58,742 nucleotides of DNA from JOPF136 sp035541255 (GCA_035541255.1 DATKNR010000204.1:1-58742); one strand, 5' to 3'. Counted from the stretch's first letter, positions 1 through 8,726 are shown. A program made the numbers and translations. Notes: a model not told the origin generated them from the sequence alone.

Positions 1-1
1 G

Positions 2-250
2 TACGATTGGACCAAGGATCCGCAGGAGGCGGCGAACCTGGCGGAGACGGAAGAAGGCCGGGCGGTGGTGGCGGGGATGATGCGGTGCATGCAGGATCAC
101 TTCGCGCTCATCCGTCAGCCGGACTGCGGCCTTCCCGCCGCCGAACTCAACCCTCGCGCTTCAGTGCCTCCAACACCCAGGGCCGCCGCGGCCCAGCCGC
201 CTCCAGGGGTGGGGCGGTCCGACGCCGGGCTCGGTCAAGGCCCTCGGTAG
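2..250 (+). CDS. Probable sulfatase, C-terminal fragment (cut by window start)
   Basis: The reading frame is open from the first base of the window to a TAG stop. It begins YDWTKDPQEAANLA, which matches the C-terminal signature of family S1 sulfatases and related alkaline-phosphatase-superfamily hydrolases (LYDL..DP.E..NLA). The rest, about 60 residues, is a short helix followed by a Pro/Ala-rich tail that is not diagnostic. The catalytic Cys/Ser formylglycine motif would lie upstream, outside the window. The family call therefore rests on one motif only. A phosphonate monoester hydrolase or other superfamily member is possible. Confidence 0.6.
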   Translation, partial: YDWTKDPQEAANLAETEEGRAVVAGMMRCMQDHFALIRQPDCGLPAAELNPRASVPPTPRAAAAQPPPGVGRSDAGLGQGPR

Positions 251-536
251 GCATGCACTCCTGCGCCATGTGGCGTTATGGCCCGAGGATGGGACCGCCC
301 GGTTTTCTGGGTTTTGCAATCCCCTGGCCTCGATTATCATGGAACCCAGCTGTTTGCATCCACCAGACGGAAGTGCCGCTGACGTGACCGGCGCCGCCAT
401 GACTTCAAGGATCTCCGCCTGGGGATTGCGGCCGGGGCCCAAAATTCTCATGTAGGACTCGATTGAAGCCTGAGGCGTTCGTGGAGCACCGGCGGCCCCG
501 AAGGCATCATAAGAGTGGAGTGCGCGGGAGGGAACG
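251..536. other. Intergenic stretch, no gene seen
   Basis: About 290 bases separate the sulfatase fragment from the permease. Short open frames exist on both strands but have no recognisable protein content, no good ribosome binding site and low-complexity residue use. The last bases carry a purine run (GGGAGGGAA) that is likely the ribosome binding site of the permease. No clear sigma-70 promoter or terminator hairpin was found. Confidence 0.4.
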
Positions 537-572
537 CTGAAGACTGAGACGCTGGTCGTCGCGCTCGAAGCT

Positions 573-1736
573 TTGCGCGCAAACAAGCTAAAGGCCACGC
601 TCACCATGCTCGGCGTGGTGATTGGCAGCGCCTGCATCGTCCTGGTGGCCACGGTGGCCACAACGGGTAAAGAGTACATACTCTCCTCCATTGAAGCGGT
701 CGGCTCCAACCTGGTGAGCGCGGAGGTGGTTCGCGCGGGGCCGGGCCAGAAGGCGGTTCTGAGCGACGAACTGACCGAAGCGGATTTGGATGCCATCCGC
801 GTCGGCGTTCCCGGCCTGACGGAGGTGGCGGGAAGCGTTCAAGTGGGTATGGCCGTTGTGGCGAGTGGCGTGGCGCGGACCGTGACGCTTACCGGGGTGA
901 CCGCGGGATTCCAACGCATTCGAAACCTGATCATTCTGCGCGGGCGCTTTTTGGATTCGGATGACATGGAGGCGCGGGCAAAGGTCTGCACGCTATCCGA
1001 TAAGCTGGCGGCCAGGGCCTTTCCGCATCAGGATCCGATCGGGCAGAGTTTGCGAGTCGGCGAATTGCACTTTACCGTGGTGGGTGTATTTCGCGAACGT
1101 ATGTCCACATTCGGTCTGTCCGAGATTCAGGACGAGACGGTGATCATCCCCTTCTCCGTCTTCAAGTACTACTCGGGCAACGATTTCATTCGGACGCTTT
1201 ACGCTCAGGCCGGGAAGCTCGATGAAGTGCCCGCCGTAACCCGTCAGGTGGAGGAAATCCTCAAGTCGCGCCACCGGCCCGGGGCCGTCTACTCCGTCAA
1301 TAATTTGAACGGGATTCTGGATACGGCCCGGAAGATATCCGTGGCGCTCACCATCATCCTATTGCTAGTGGGATTTATCGCTCTGGCGATCAGCGGAATC
1401 GGAATCATGAACATCATGCTGGTCACCGTCACCGAGCGGACCCGCGAGATTGGCGTGCGCATGGCTGTTGGCGCCCCGCGGCGCGAGATTCGCTGGCAGT
1501 TCCTGCTGGAAGCGATCCTGATCAGCGGAACGGGCGCATTGGTGGGAATCCTGTTCGCCGTAAGCCTGCCGGTGGTCCTGCGGCCGGTGCTTCCGCGCGG
1601 TTTTCCTGTTTCGGTGTCGTGGCTGTCTGTGATCGTCGCATTTCTGGTCACCTGCTTCACCGGGATCCTGTTCGGCTATCTTCCCGCCAACCGTGCGGCG
1701 GGCCTGCAACCAACGGAATCGTTGCGTTATGAGTGA
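573..1736 (+). CDS. MacB-type ABC transporter permease (FtsX family)
   Basis: Integral membrane permease with the MacB periplasmic core layout. One N-terminal transmembrane helix (MLGVVIGSACIVLVATVA) is followed by a periplasmic domain of roughly 200 residues and three C-terminal helices that include TERTREIGVRMAVGAPRREI, the classic MacB/FtsX loop. The annotated start is a TTG. The frame stays open to position 513, and the codons from 537 read LKTETLVVALEALRANKL, which fits the family N-terminus better. The true start is therefore probably a rare codon near 537, just after GGGAGGGAA. The stop overlaps the next gene start (ATGAGTGA), so the two are translationally coupled. Neither an ATPase nor a membrane fusion protein is present here. 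Substrate unknown. Confidence 0.85.
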   Translation: MRANKLKATLTMLGVVIGSACIVLVATVATTGKEYILSSIEAVGSNLVSAEVVRAGPGQKAVLSDELTEADLDAIRVGVPGLTEVAGSVQVGMAVVASGVARTVTLTGVTAGFQRIRNLIILRGRFLDSDDMEARAKVCTLSDKLAARAFPHQDPIGQSLRVGELHFTVVGVFRERMSTFGLSEIQDETVIIPFSVFKYYSGNDFIRTLYAQAGKLDEVPAVTRQVEEILKSRHRPGAVYSVNNLNGILDTARKISVALTIILLLVGFIALAISGIGIMNIMLVTVTERTREIGVRMAVGAPRREIRWQFLLEAILISGTGALVGILFAVSLPVVLRPVLPRGFPVSVSWLSVIVAFLVTCFTGILFGYLPANRAAGLQPTESLRYE

Positions 1737-3135
1737 GCCAAGAAACTGCTGGACAGTACCGGCCCTGGGCGCCGGGCGCCGCTATGCTGCTGCATTCGCG
1801 GCAGGCAGCTTGCTCCTGCTGTTCGGCTCGATGAACATTCCCGCAGCCGCCCAGGATTTCCCGAAGGAGTTGGAGGCAGTGCAGGCGCAGGAGAGCCCTC
1901 CGCCGGCGGAACTCACGCTGAAGGACGCGATCGACCGCGCGGTGAAAAGCAGCCGCGACGTTACGCTGGCGCGCATCCGGGCCAGCGTGGCACTCCGTCA
2001 GGCCAATGTGACCAAGGCGAGGTTTCTGCCCAACTTGTTCACCGGTTCCGGTGCGATTTACACGTACGGAATTCCGGAGACACCCGGTGGCACTGCTCCA
2101 TCGCTATTCAACATGGCCTATGTCCAGACGCTCTTCAACCCTCCGCTCCGCGGGCAGTATCGCGAGCAATCGTTGCAGGCCCAGATTGAGCAACTGCAAA
2201 TCGACCTGACGCGCGATTCGGTGATCGTAAGAACCGCTTCGACATTCCTGGAACTGAGCAAGGTAAGGCACGGGCTCGAGCTGATGCGGAAGGAGACGGA
2301 AAGTTCCACTCGGGTTCTGGAGATCACGCGGCAGCGCGTGAAGGAAGGACAGGAGCTGCCCATCGAAGTGACCAAAGCGGAACTGGCCGCCGCGCGCGTT
2401 GTCCAGAGCAAGCTTCAACTCGAGGGGCGCGAAGACATTCTTCAGTCCGACCTGCGCGACCTGTGCAACGTGGCGCCCGACCGGGAGATCGATCTCGTCG
2501 CCACGGACAAGACTCCCGACTTTGCCGAGGCCGCGGACCGGCCGCTCCCCGAACTCGTTGTGATGGGCATCGACAACAGCGTGGAAATTCACCAGGCCGA
2601 GCTCGATCTCCGTTCCAAGCAGGAAAGGTTGAAGGGCGAAAAGGGCGGCTACTTCCCCACTGTGGACCTGGTGGGGAAATACAGCCTCCTGAGCAAGATC
2701 AACAACTACGATCAGTACTACAAGAACTTTCAAAGGAACAATATCAACGTGGGGTTGCAGATCAACATCCCGATCTTCAGCGCGCATACCACCGCGGCGG
2801 TGGACTTGGCCAGCGCCGACTTGCACCGCTCGGAGCTGGAGCTGGCCGCGACGCGCCACCGTGTGGAGAATCAGGTGCGTTCGCAGGCCCGGCGGGTGCG
2901 CGAGACGGAAGCGACGCGCGAAGTTGCGCGTCTGGAGCTCAAGCTTGTGCAAGAGGAGCTCCAGGTGGCGCAGGCGAAGTTTGAAGAGGGCCGTGCGAGC
3001 CTGCGCGATGTGGAAAACCTTCGGCTCGAGGAGAGTTCCAAGTGGCTGGCCTTCCTGGACGCCAATTTCGAGAATCAGCAGGCCTCGCTCCAGCTGCTCA
3101 GTACGACGGGTCAGCTCTCCACCGTTCTGCAATGA
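1729..3135 (+). CDS. TolC-like outer membrane efflux protein
   Basis: 468 residues. It starts at the ATG that overlaps the permease stop. A hydrophobic signal segment (residues about 20-40, ending AAAQD) precedes two long helical repeats typical of the outer membrane efflux protein family, such as ELTLKDAIDRAVKSSRDVTLARI in the first half and the matching VDLASADLHRSELELAATRH in the second. Gln- and Arg-rich coiled helices (residues 370-460) fit the periplasmic tunnel. TolC homologues form trimeric exit ducts and need an inner membrane pump and an adaptor. Here only the permease is next door, so the ATPase and adaptor must be elsewhere or shared. Confidence 0.88.
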   Translation: MSEPRNCWTVPALGAGRRYAAAFAAGSLLLLFGSMNIPAAAQDFPKELEAVQAQESPPPAELTLKDAIDRAVKSSRDVTLARIRASVALRQANVTKARFLPNLFTGSGAIYTYGIPETPGGTAPSLFNMAYVQTLFNPPLRGQYREQSLQAQIEQLQIDLTRDSVIVRTASTFLELSKVRHGLELMRKETESSTRVLEITRQRVKEGQELPIEVTKAELAAARVVQSKLQLEGREDILQSDLRDLCNVAPDREIDLVATDKTPDFAEAADRPLPELVVMGIDNSVEIHQAELDLRSKQERLKGEKGGYFPTVDLVGKYSLLSKINNYDQYYKNFQRNNINVGLQINIPIFSAHTTAAVDLASADLHRSELELAATRHRVENQVRSQARRVRETEATREVARLELKLVQEELQVAQAKFEEGRASLRDVENLRLEESSKWLAFLDANFENQQASLQLLSTTGQLSTVLQ

Positions 3136-3244
3136 GCACACGGGCTGGAAGCGCGCTTCGCCGCAATGCGGAACCCATGGGGGTGAGGTAGAATAAACAC
3201 TCTGCGCCCCGAGCCCTCGGAGCGAACAATAGTTGGGGGATGGA

Positions 3245-4759
3245 ATGACGTCTGGTGTGATGAAAACCCTGCTGCTGAATCCGCCGAGCTTTGAAAAATT
3301 CGACGGCGGCGCCAGCTCGCGCTGGCCGGTCTCACGCGAGATCGAATCCTACTGGTATCCCGTGTGGCTGTCTTTTCCGGCGGGAATGCTGCCGGGCAGC
3401 CGCCTTCTCGACGCCTGCCCGCACAAAGTGACTCCGGAGGAGACGGTCCGGATCGCGCGCGACTACGAGTTCGTGGTTTTGTTCACTTCCACGGTCGGAT
3501 TCGCCAACGACGTTCGCCTGGCCGAGCAGATGAAAAATGCACGGCCGGACCTGAAAATCTGCTTCGTCGGTCCGCACGTGGAGACGCAGCCGGAGCAGAG
3601 CTTGCGGACCACCGAGGCCATCGACTTCGTCGTGCGCGGCGAGTTCGATTACGCGGTGGTGGAGTACGCGCAGGGACACCCCCTGGACACCATCCAGAAC
3701 GTCAGCTTCCGCAAGAACGGAAAAGTGGTGCACAACCAGGAGCGGCCCAAGCTGCACACGGAGGAGCTGGATGCGCTTCCGTTCGCCACCGAGGTCTACA
3801 AGCGGGATCTGACCATCGAGAATTACAACGTCCCTTTCCTGCGCCATCCCTATGTGGCGTTCTACACCTCGCGCGGCTGCCCGGCGCTCTGCACCTTCTG
3901 CATGTGGCCCCAAACGCTTTCCGGCCACGCCTGGCGGACGCGGTCTGCGGACAACGTGGTGCGCGAGTTCGAGCAGGCCACGAAGCTCTTCCCGCAGGCC
4001 AAAGAGTTCTACTTCGACGACGACACTTTCAATATCCGCAAGGACCGCGTGATCGAACTGGCGAAGCGCCTGGGCCCGCTCGGGCGCGAGTGGAGCTGCA
4101 ACGCGCGCGTGCACAGCGATTACGACACGCTGAAGGCCATGGCCGACGGCGGCTGCCGCTTGTTGATCGTGGGCTACGAATCCGGGGACCCGCAAATCCT
4201 GAAAAACATCAAGAAGGGGGCCACTGTGGAAATGGCCCGTGCCTTCGCCAAGAATTGCAGGAAAGTGGGTCTCCGCGTTCATGGCGACTTCATCATTGGG
4301 TTGCCCGGTGAAACGAAGGAAACCATTCAGCGCACAATTGATTTTGCAAAGGAGCTGGATTCGGAGACCATTCAGGTGTCCATTGCGCATGCCATGCCAG
4401 GCACGGAGTTGTACACGTTTGCCGCGGACAAGGGGTTTCTTTCCAGTGAGGCTCTGGCGGACGGCAAGGGCCACCAGCTTCCCCACATGCAATATCCCGG
4501 CCTGAGCCGGGAAGACATGCTGGCCGGCGTGAATCGCTTCTTTGACGAATATTATTTCCGTCCGAGGGTCATCTGGCGCATCGTTCGCGAGGCGCTGTGG
4601 GACAAGGACGAGCGGAAGCGGCTCACCGAAGAAGCCATTGATTTTCTCAAGCTGCGCTTCGAACGGAAACGGATCCTTCGCAAGGGCTTGAAAACGCCCG
4701 ATTCGCTGGAAGTGTCCGCTGCACCCCTGGGACCGAGCGTGCCCCCTGCGGCCGATTGA
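3245..4759 (+). CDS. hpnJ: Hopanoid biosynthesis radical SAM protein HpnJ
   Basis: 504 residues. The N-terminal 150 residues form a cobalamin-binding-like Rossmann domain. The radical SAM core carries CPALCTFC (C212, C216, C219), the [4Fe-4S]/SAM-binding CxxxCxxC motif. Sequence features such as MWPQTLSGHAWRTRS and the DFIIGLPGET strand match HpnJ, the enzyme that contracts the glucosamine ring of bacteriohopanetetrol (BHT) glucosamine to the BHT cyclitol ether. The ATG at 3245 is chosen because GGGGGA lies just upstream, whereas an upstream TTG and a later ATG lack a good site. It heads a four-gene run that ends with hpnI, the preceding glycosyl transfer step. The deacetylase hpnK is not in the window. 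Confidence 0.88.
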   Translation: MTSGVMKTLLLNPPSFEKFDGGASSRWPVSREIESYWYPVWLSFPAGMLPGSRLLDACPHKVTPEETVRIARDYEFVVLFTSTVGFANDVRLAEQMKNARPDLKICFVGPHVETQPEQSLRTTEAIDFVVRGEFDYAVVEYAQGHPLDTIQNVSFRKNGKVVHNQERPKLHTEELDALPFATEVYKRDLTIENYNVPFLRHPYVAFYTSRGCPALCTFCMWPQTLSGHAWRTRSADNVVREFEQATKLFPQAKEFYFDDDTFNIRKDRVIELAKRLGPLGREWSCNARVHSDYDTLKAMADGGCRLLIVGYESGDPQILKNIKKGATVEMARAFAKNCRKVGLRVHGDFIIGLPGETKETIQRTIDFAKELDSETIQVSIAHAMPGTELYTFAADKGFLSSEALADGKGHQLPHMQYPGLSREDMLAGVNRFFDEYYFRPRVIWRIVREALWDKDERKRLTEEAIDFLKLRFERKRILRKGLKTPDSLEVSAAPLGPSVPPAAD

Positions 4760-4768
4760 GCCTCATCC

Positions 4769-5221
4769 ATGTCGGCAACCCGCCAGATCCACGGGAAAAC
4801 TGCGTTTTTGATTTTCCTGATGGTCGTGTTTGGTTCTTCCGGCGACACGCTCATGGGAAAAGGCATGCGCGCGGTGGGTCCGCCGCAGGCGTGGAGCGTT
4901 GTGCCGGTTTTCGAATTTCTACAGCGCGCTGCGGCGTCTCCCGTCGTGTGGGCCGGCTTCGGCTGCCTGCTCCTGTTTTTTCTCTCCTACATGCTGGTGC
5001 TCACCTGGGCGGATTTCAGCTTTGTTCTTCCCGCGTCTGCGGCGGCCTACGCCGTGGTGCCGCTTCTGGGACATTTCTTCCTGGGAGAAGCCGTGGGCCC
5101 CGTGCGATGGACCGGAGTGGCGCTGATCACTCTGGGCGTCGCGCTCGTGGGAAATACCCCGCCGCGCACTACTTTGGCGGCTCCGGCCGCTCCGGTTTCC
5201 GAACCCGCGAGGGGGGATTGA
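4769..5221 (+). CDS. Small DMT/EamA-type transporter subunit 1
   Basis: 150 residues with about four transmembrane helices: roughly 12-30, 56-80, 84-104 and 108-126. It ends in a short Pro/Ala tail. The pattern (LVLTWADFSFVLPASAAAYAVVPLLG, then FFLGEAVGPVRWTGVALITLGVALVG) is that of half-size drug/metabolite transporter proteins such as ArnE, ArnF and small multidrug proteins, which work as dimers. The next gene encodes a clear paralogue, so the pair probably forms a heterodimer. The location between hpnJ and hpnI, with 9 and 1 base spacers, points to a role with hopanoid head groups, for example flipping a lipid-linked sugar or the hopanoid itself. That role is inference. Confidence 0.78.
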   Translation: MSATRQIHGKTAFLIFLMVVFGSSGDTLMGKGMRAVGPPQAWSVVPVFEFLQRAAASPVVWAGFGCLLLFFLSYMLVLTWADFSFVLPASAAAYAVVPLLGHFFLGEAVGPVRWTGVALITLGVALVGNTPPRTTLAAPAAPVSEPARGD

Positions 5222-5222
5222 G

Positions 5223-5591
5223 ATGCCGCTCGCTTTCTGGGTCCTGTTGGTAGTGGTGGCGGGCACATCCGGCGAGATGTTCGTAAGCCGGGCGATGAAG
5301 AACATCGGTGAGGTCACTTCCTTCAGGCCTGGCGTGATTGCGCGTGTGGTGATTCGTGCCCTGGCCGAACCGTGGATGTGGGCGGGTCTGGGAATGATGG
5401 CGCTGGCGTTTTTCTCCCTCCTGGTGTTGCTCTCGCGGGCGAATGTCAGCTTCGTTGTTCCTGTCACTGCCCTCAGTTATGTGGTGGCGGCGCTGGGCGG
5501 CCGGTTCTTTCTGGGCGAGCAGGTGAGTGTGAATCGCTGGGCCGGCGTTTGCCTGGTGTGCCTGGGCGTCGCCCTGGTGTGGGCGGGATAA
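5223..5591 (+). CDS. Small DMT/EamA-type transporter subunit 2
   Basis: 122 residues and four predicted helices. It is a paralogue of the preceding protein: both share the order GDTLM/GEMFV near the start, a LS.ANVSFV.PVTALSYVVAALGG-like third helix and FFLGE.VS..RWAGV..V.LGVALV at the end. The start ATG lies one base after the upstream stop, behind the purine run GAGGGGGGATTGAG, and its TAA stop directly abuts the ATG of hpnI. Translational coupling of all four genes is therefore likely. Half-size DMT proteins of this length act as homo- or heterodimers in the inner membrane. Substrate is not shown by sequence. Confidence 0.78.
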   Translation: MPLAFWVLLVVVAGTSGEMFVSRAMKNIGEVTSFRPGVIARVVIRALAEPWMWAGLGMMALAFFSLLVLLSRANVSFVVPVTALSYVVAALGGRFFLGEQVSVNRWAGVCLVCLGVALVWAG

Positions 5592-6803
5592 ATGCACTTC
5601 CACGACGCGCTGCATCTTCTGCGCATGGTGCTTCTTACGCTGGCACTCGCCCCGTTCGTCTTTTACCTGCTATCCATCTGGAGCGCGATAAGCTTTTTCG
5701 CCCAGTGGGATCGTGGGCAGCAGCAGCCGTTTACTCCGGCCGTGAGCATCCTGAAGCCCTGCCGGGGCCTGGATCGGGAGGCCTACGCGAATTTCGCGAG
5801 CTTCTGCCGGCAGGACTATCCCGAATTCGAGATTCTGTTTGCAGTCGGGGATCCCAAGGACCCCGCCGTCGCGGTCATTGAGCAGGTGATGCGCGATTTT
5901 CCCGAAGTGCCCATCCGCTTGCTCCGCAGTGTGCCCGCGGTGGGGCCCAACGGAAAGGTCAATAAACTGATCCGCCTGGCCGCTGAGGCCCGCCACGACT
6001 TGCTGGTCATCAACGATAGCGACGTGCGTGTGACGCCCGATTATCTGCGCAAGGTCGCCGCGCCGTTTCGCGACCCGCGCGTGGGCGCCGCCACGGCCAT
6101 GTATCGCGCGGAAACCCACGGCTCACTGGGCGCCGAACTGGAAGCCGTTGGGATCACCTCCGAATTTCAGGCGGGCGTGCTTCTCGCGCGGCAGATGGAA
6201 GGAGTGAAGTTCGCTTTGGGCGCCACCATGGCCTGCACTCGGAGGGCGCTGGAGGCGATTGGGGGCTTCGAGGCGCTCGTTTCCTATCACTCGGATGACT
6301 ACGAATTGGGGAGCCGAATTGCGTCGCAAGGCTACGAGGTGGAGTTGCTGCGCGATCCCGTGACTTTGGTGCATGGTCCCCAGACGATTCGCGAAGCGGC
6401 GGGACGCCACCTTCGCGCCGCTCTTTCCACACGGCATGCCAGGCCGGGCGGGCACTTCGGGCTGCTGCTTACGTTTGGGCTTCCCTGGTCGCTGATGGCA
6501 TTGGCCGCCGCTCCCTCCCATTGGATCGCCGCGTGTTATCCGGCCGCGTATGTGGTGCTGCGCTCCCTGACGGCCTGGACGGTCGGCGTTTGGGGGCTGG
6601 GTGACCGCTTCCTCCGGAATCACATGTGGCTTGTGCCTTTGCGTGACGCCATGGGGTTTGCCACTTGGGTGGCCAGTTTCTTCTGCAACCAGATTGAATG
6701 GAGAGGCACCGAGTTTCGTATCGTCGACGGCAAACTCGTGCCCCGGAATCTTCCTGCAACCCCTCATGAGGCCGAGACAGAGCCGCTCGCGCCAGCCGAC
6801 TAG
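5592..6803 (+). CDS. hpnI: Hopanoid biosynthesis glycosyltransferase HpnI
   Basis: 403 residues, ceramide-glucosyltransferase-like GT2 protein. An N-terminal membrane helix (residues 11-35) precedes the catalytic domain with VSILKPCRGLD, NDSDVRV (D142, D144; metal and UDP-sugar binding) and HSDDYELG (233-240; catalytic acid region). C-terminal hydrophobic segments occupy about residues 268-320. HpnI transfers N-acetylglucosamine to bacteriohopanetetrol. The usual (Q/R)xxRW element appears here as RHLRA, with Ala replacing Trp, which is unusual and could affect activity or simply reflect a divergent subgroup. The gene is last in the hpnJ operon and is followed by a run of T at 6813-6819. Confidence 0.87.
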   Translation: MHFHDALHLLRMVLLTLALAPFVFYLLSIWSAISFFAQWDRGQQQPFTPAVSILKPCRGLDREAYANFASFCRQDYPEFEILFAVGDPKDPAVAVIEQVMRDFPEVPIRLLRSVPAVGPNGKVNKLIRLAAEARHDLLVINDSDVRVTPDYLRKVAAPFRDPRVGAATAMYRAETHGSLGAELEAVGITSEFQAGVLLARQMEGVKFALGATMACTRRALEAIGGFEALVSYHSDDYELGSRIASQGYEVELLRDPVTLVHGPQTIREAAGRHLRAALSTRHARPGGHFGLLLTFGLPWSLMALAAAPSHWIAACYPAAYVVLRSLTAWTVGVWGLGDRFLRNHMWLVPLRDAMGFATWVASFFCNQIEWRGTEFRIVDGKLVPRNLPATPHEAETEPLAPAD

Positions 6804-6840
6804 GCTCACAGTTTTTTTGATCCGCCGGCTGGTGGGATGG

Positions 6841-6869
6841 TTGACGGAATTCCACGCACCGAATAAAGT
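6841..6869 (+). promoter_or_regulatory. Sigma-70 type promoter of tRNA-Gln
   Basis: TTGACG at 6841-6846 and TAAAGT at 6864-6869 are separated by 17 bases. The predicted start is near 6876, about 45 bases before the mature tRNA. Both elements match the consensus at five of six and four of six positions. Confidence 0.6.
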
Positions 6870-6919
6870 TAGACGATGCGCCCAGTCGTCCGAGGCGCCT
6901 TGCAGTAGCCTCCACCGGC

Positions 6920-6994
6920 TGGGAGGTCGTCCAATTGGCAGGACATCAGACTCTGGATCTGAGAATCATGGTTCGAGTCCATGCCTCCCAGCCA
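6920..6994 (+). tRNA. tRNA-Gln (anticodon CTG)
   Basis: A complete cloverleaf can be drawn. The acceptor stem is TGGGAGG (6920-6926) with CCTCCCA (6984-6990), followed by discriminator G and an encoded CCA (6992-6994). The anticodon stem TCAGA/TCTGA (6946-6950, 6958-6962) encloses the loop CTCTGGA with anticodon CTG at 6953-6955. The T-arm contains GGTTCGAGTCC. The U1-A72 pair and G73 are glutamine identity elements. The last 29 bases are overlapped antisense by the end of the membrane protein gene on the minus strand. Confidence 0.95.
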
Positions 6995-8726
6995 AATTTT
7001 CTGAACTCCGCGGGAATCGCCCTCCGGAAATAAGTGCGCGCCTGAAGGAAAATAGCAGTACTACGAGGGCCGTAAACGACACCACAGGGCCCAGAGTGCG
7101 GTCGGGAGTGTGGCCGAACCAGACGCGCACGTCGTTGCGGCCGGCCGCGACGGGAATGACGATCTCGCCCGTGCTTGAATCGGTTTGCGGAGCGCGCGGC
7201 GCGCCGTTTACGGTCGCGCGCCAGGCGCGATAATTCACCACATGCAACCGCACACGCGCCGGCTCCGGCGCTTCCACGGTGAACATCTTTTCTTCCGTGT
7301 GCCAGCGGAGCACGGACGTCTTGGCGGCCGAATCCTCCGCTTCATCTCCGGAATCATCAATAATCGTCAAGCGCGGGGCATCGGCGTCCAGATTGTCGGG
7401 GTCCACTCCTACAGGCAGGAACTCGTCCACGACGCCCACGTAGCCCTGCTCGGAATTCGCCGCAGAGATAAGATCATGAATCTCTTCGGGATCCCACGGT
7501 GCGCGGGAGAGAATGGCGGCTCCAGCCCCCAGCCAGATGACTGTCACCACCGCCGCCCATGCCGCGGGCCGCTTCATACATCGGATCGCCGCCACGATTG
7601 CTAGAGCCAGCGCCAGGTTCAAGATGTAGAGTGAGCGCCACGGAAATTCCGCCATCCAGATTCGCGGCAGAATTCGCCACACTGGTTCGCTCCATGGAAA
7701 CAGCATCACGGCATAGAGCGCCGCTACCGCGCAAAGAGCCGGCAGGCCGCGGCGGAGAGGTTCACTGGCCAGCCCGTCCGGAGAGCGCATGCGGCGAATC
7801 GCGAGCGGAAAGCATGCCCCAGCCAGCACCATTTCCCCGCAGGCCAGCACGGAAACGAGCAGGTTGAAGGCCGTGTGGTCGGCATCGTCGCTGCGATGGA
7901 ACAGGAAGTTGTTCCACAGGCTCAGGCCGCCCGCGAATGCGCCTTCGCTCTGGATCCAGTGAATTTCGAGCGCGATGGGCAGAATGTAAAACGAGGCGAG
8001 GCCCAGTCCGAGAGCCATCGCCAGTCCCCCTCGCACCAACGGCCATGGCGAACGCGCACGCACGGCCAGCCACAGCAGACAAAATCCCAGCGCGTAGCTC
8101 CCCAGCACTGCGGCCGGCACGTTGGAGAGCCAAATGCCCGCGAATGCCGGCGCCAGCCCCAGCGTCGCGAGAACGCCTTCGCGGCCGGGGCGCTCCACGC
8201 GCATCGCAAATAGGAATGCGACAGGGAAGAACGCCGACGCCAGCAGCTCGGCGTACGCACACCGGTGCGTATAGACGAGCAGCAAATACGGGTTCGACGC
8301 GTAGAGCGCCGCGGCGCACAGCGCGGCTCGCTGCGAAAACCATTCTCGCGCCAGCCGGTACGCTCCCAGCGCGTTGGCCATCACGCAGATCCACACATAG
8401 GCGCCAGGCAGCATCGCTCCGGGCAGCACAGTGGCCAGCAGGCCGCCCAGCAACCAGGAAAACGGCGGGTAGATGATGAATCGCGGGTCCCCGTAGCCGA
8501 AATGTCCGCCTCCCGACCAGTGCGGGTACAAAACGCCTTCGTGCCAGTGCCGGGCCACATCGATCCAGTTGGGCAGATGGAATTCCACATCGTGGCCGGA
8601 CACGTTGCCCAGCAACAAAATGGGAACCACGGCGAGTGAGGCCAGGAATGCGGCCAACACCATGGCACCGCCCCATTCCCGGGCTATGGGCGAAGCGGAA
8701 GCGGGAATCCGGGAGCTAGAGTTCAT
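6966..8726 (-). CDS. Large polytopic membrane protein, PTPS-related/GT-C-like
   Basis: 586 residues with an N-terminal helix (residues 22-42), a first large loop containing HDVEFHLPNWIDVARHWHEG and GYGDPRFIIYPPFS, then roughly eight more hydrophobic helices and a soluble C-terminal domain of about 150 residues. This layout and the first loop match the poorly understood membrane family called 6-pyruvoyl-tetrahydropterin synthase-related. Its topology resembles GT-C glycosyltransferases and YfhO-type proteins that use lipid-linked sugars. The first loop has the expected acidic residue (D46) where GT-C enzymes hold their catalytic Asp. The last ten codons (NLAGRHGLEP, stop at 6966) read antisense through the tRNA-Gln gene, so the native C-terminus may be shorter or may have been altered. 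No activity can be assigned. Confidence 0.75.
   Translation of the reverse strand: MNSSSRIPASASPIAREWGGAMVLAAFLASLAVVPILLLGNVSGHDVEFHLPNWIDVARHWHEGVLYPHWSGGGHFGYGDPRFIIYPPFSWLLGGLLATVLPGAMLPGAYVWICVMANALGAYRLAREWFSQRAALCAAALYASNPYLLLVYTHRCAYAELLASAFFPVAFLFAMRVERPGREGVLATLGLAPAFAGIWLSNVPAAVLGSYALGFCLLWLAVRARSPWPLVRGGLAMALGLGLASFYILPIALEIHWIQSEGAFAGGLSLWNNFLFHRSDDADHTAFNLLVSVLACGEMVLAGACFPLAIRRMRSPDGLASEPLRRGLPALCAVAALYAVMLFPWSEPVWRILPRIWMAEFPWRSLYILNLALALAIVAAIRCMKRPAAWAAVVTVIWLGAGAAILSRAPWDPEEIHDLISAANSEQGYVGVVDEFLPVGVDPDNLDADAPRLTIIDDSGDEAEDSAAKTSVLRWHTEEKMFTVEAPEPARVRLHVVNYRAWRATVNGAPRAPQTDSSTGEIVIPVAAGRNDVRVWFGHTPDRTLGPVVSFTALVVLLFSFRRALISGGRFPRSSENLAGRHGLEP

Noticed and set aside
2104..3141. 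Minus-strand open frame of 345 codons opposite the TolC-like gene
   Set aside because: Antisense shadow with no family sequence.
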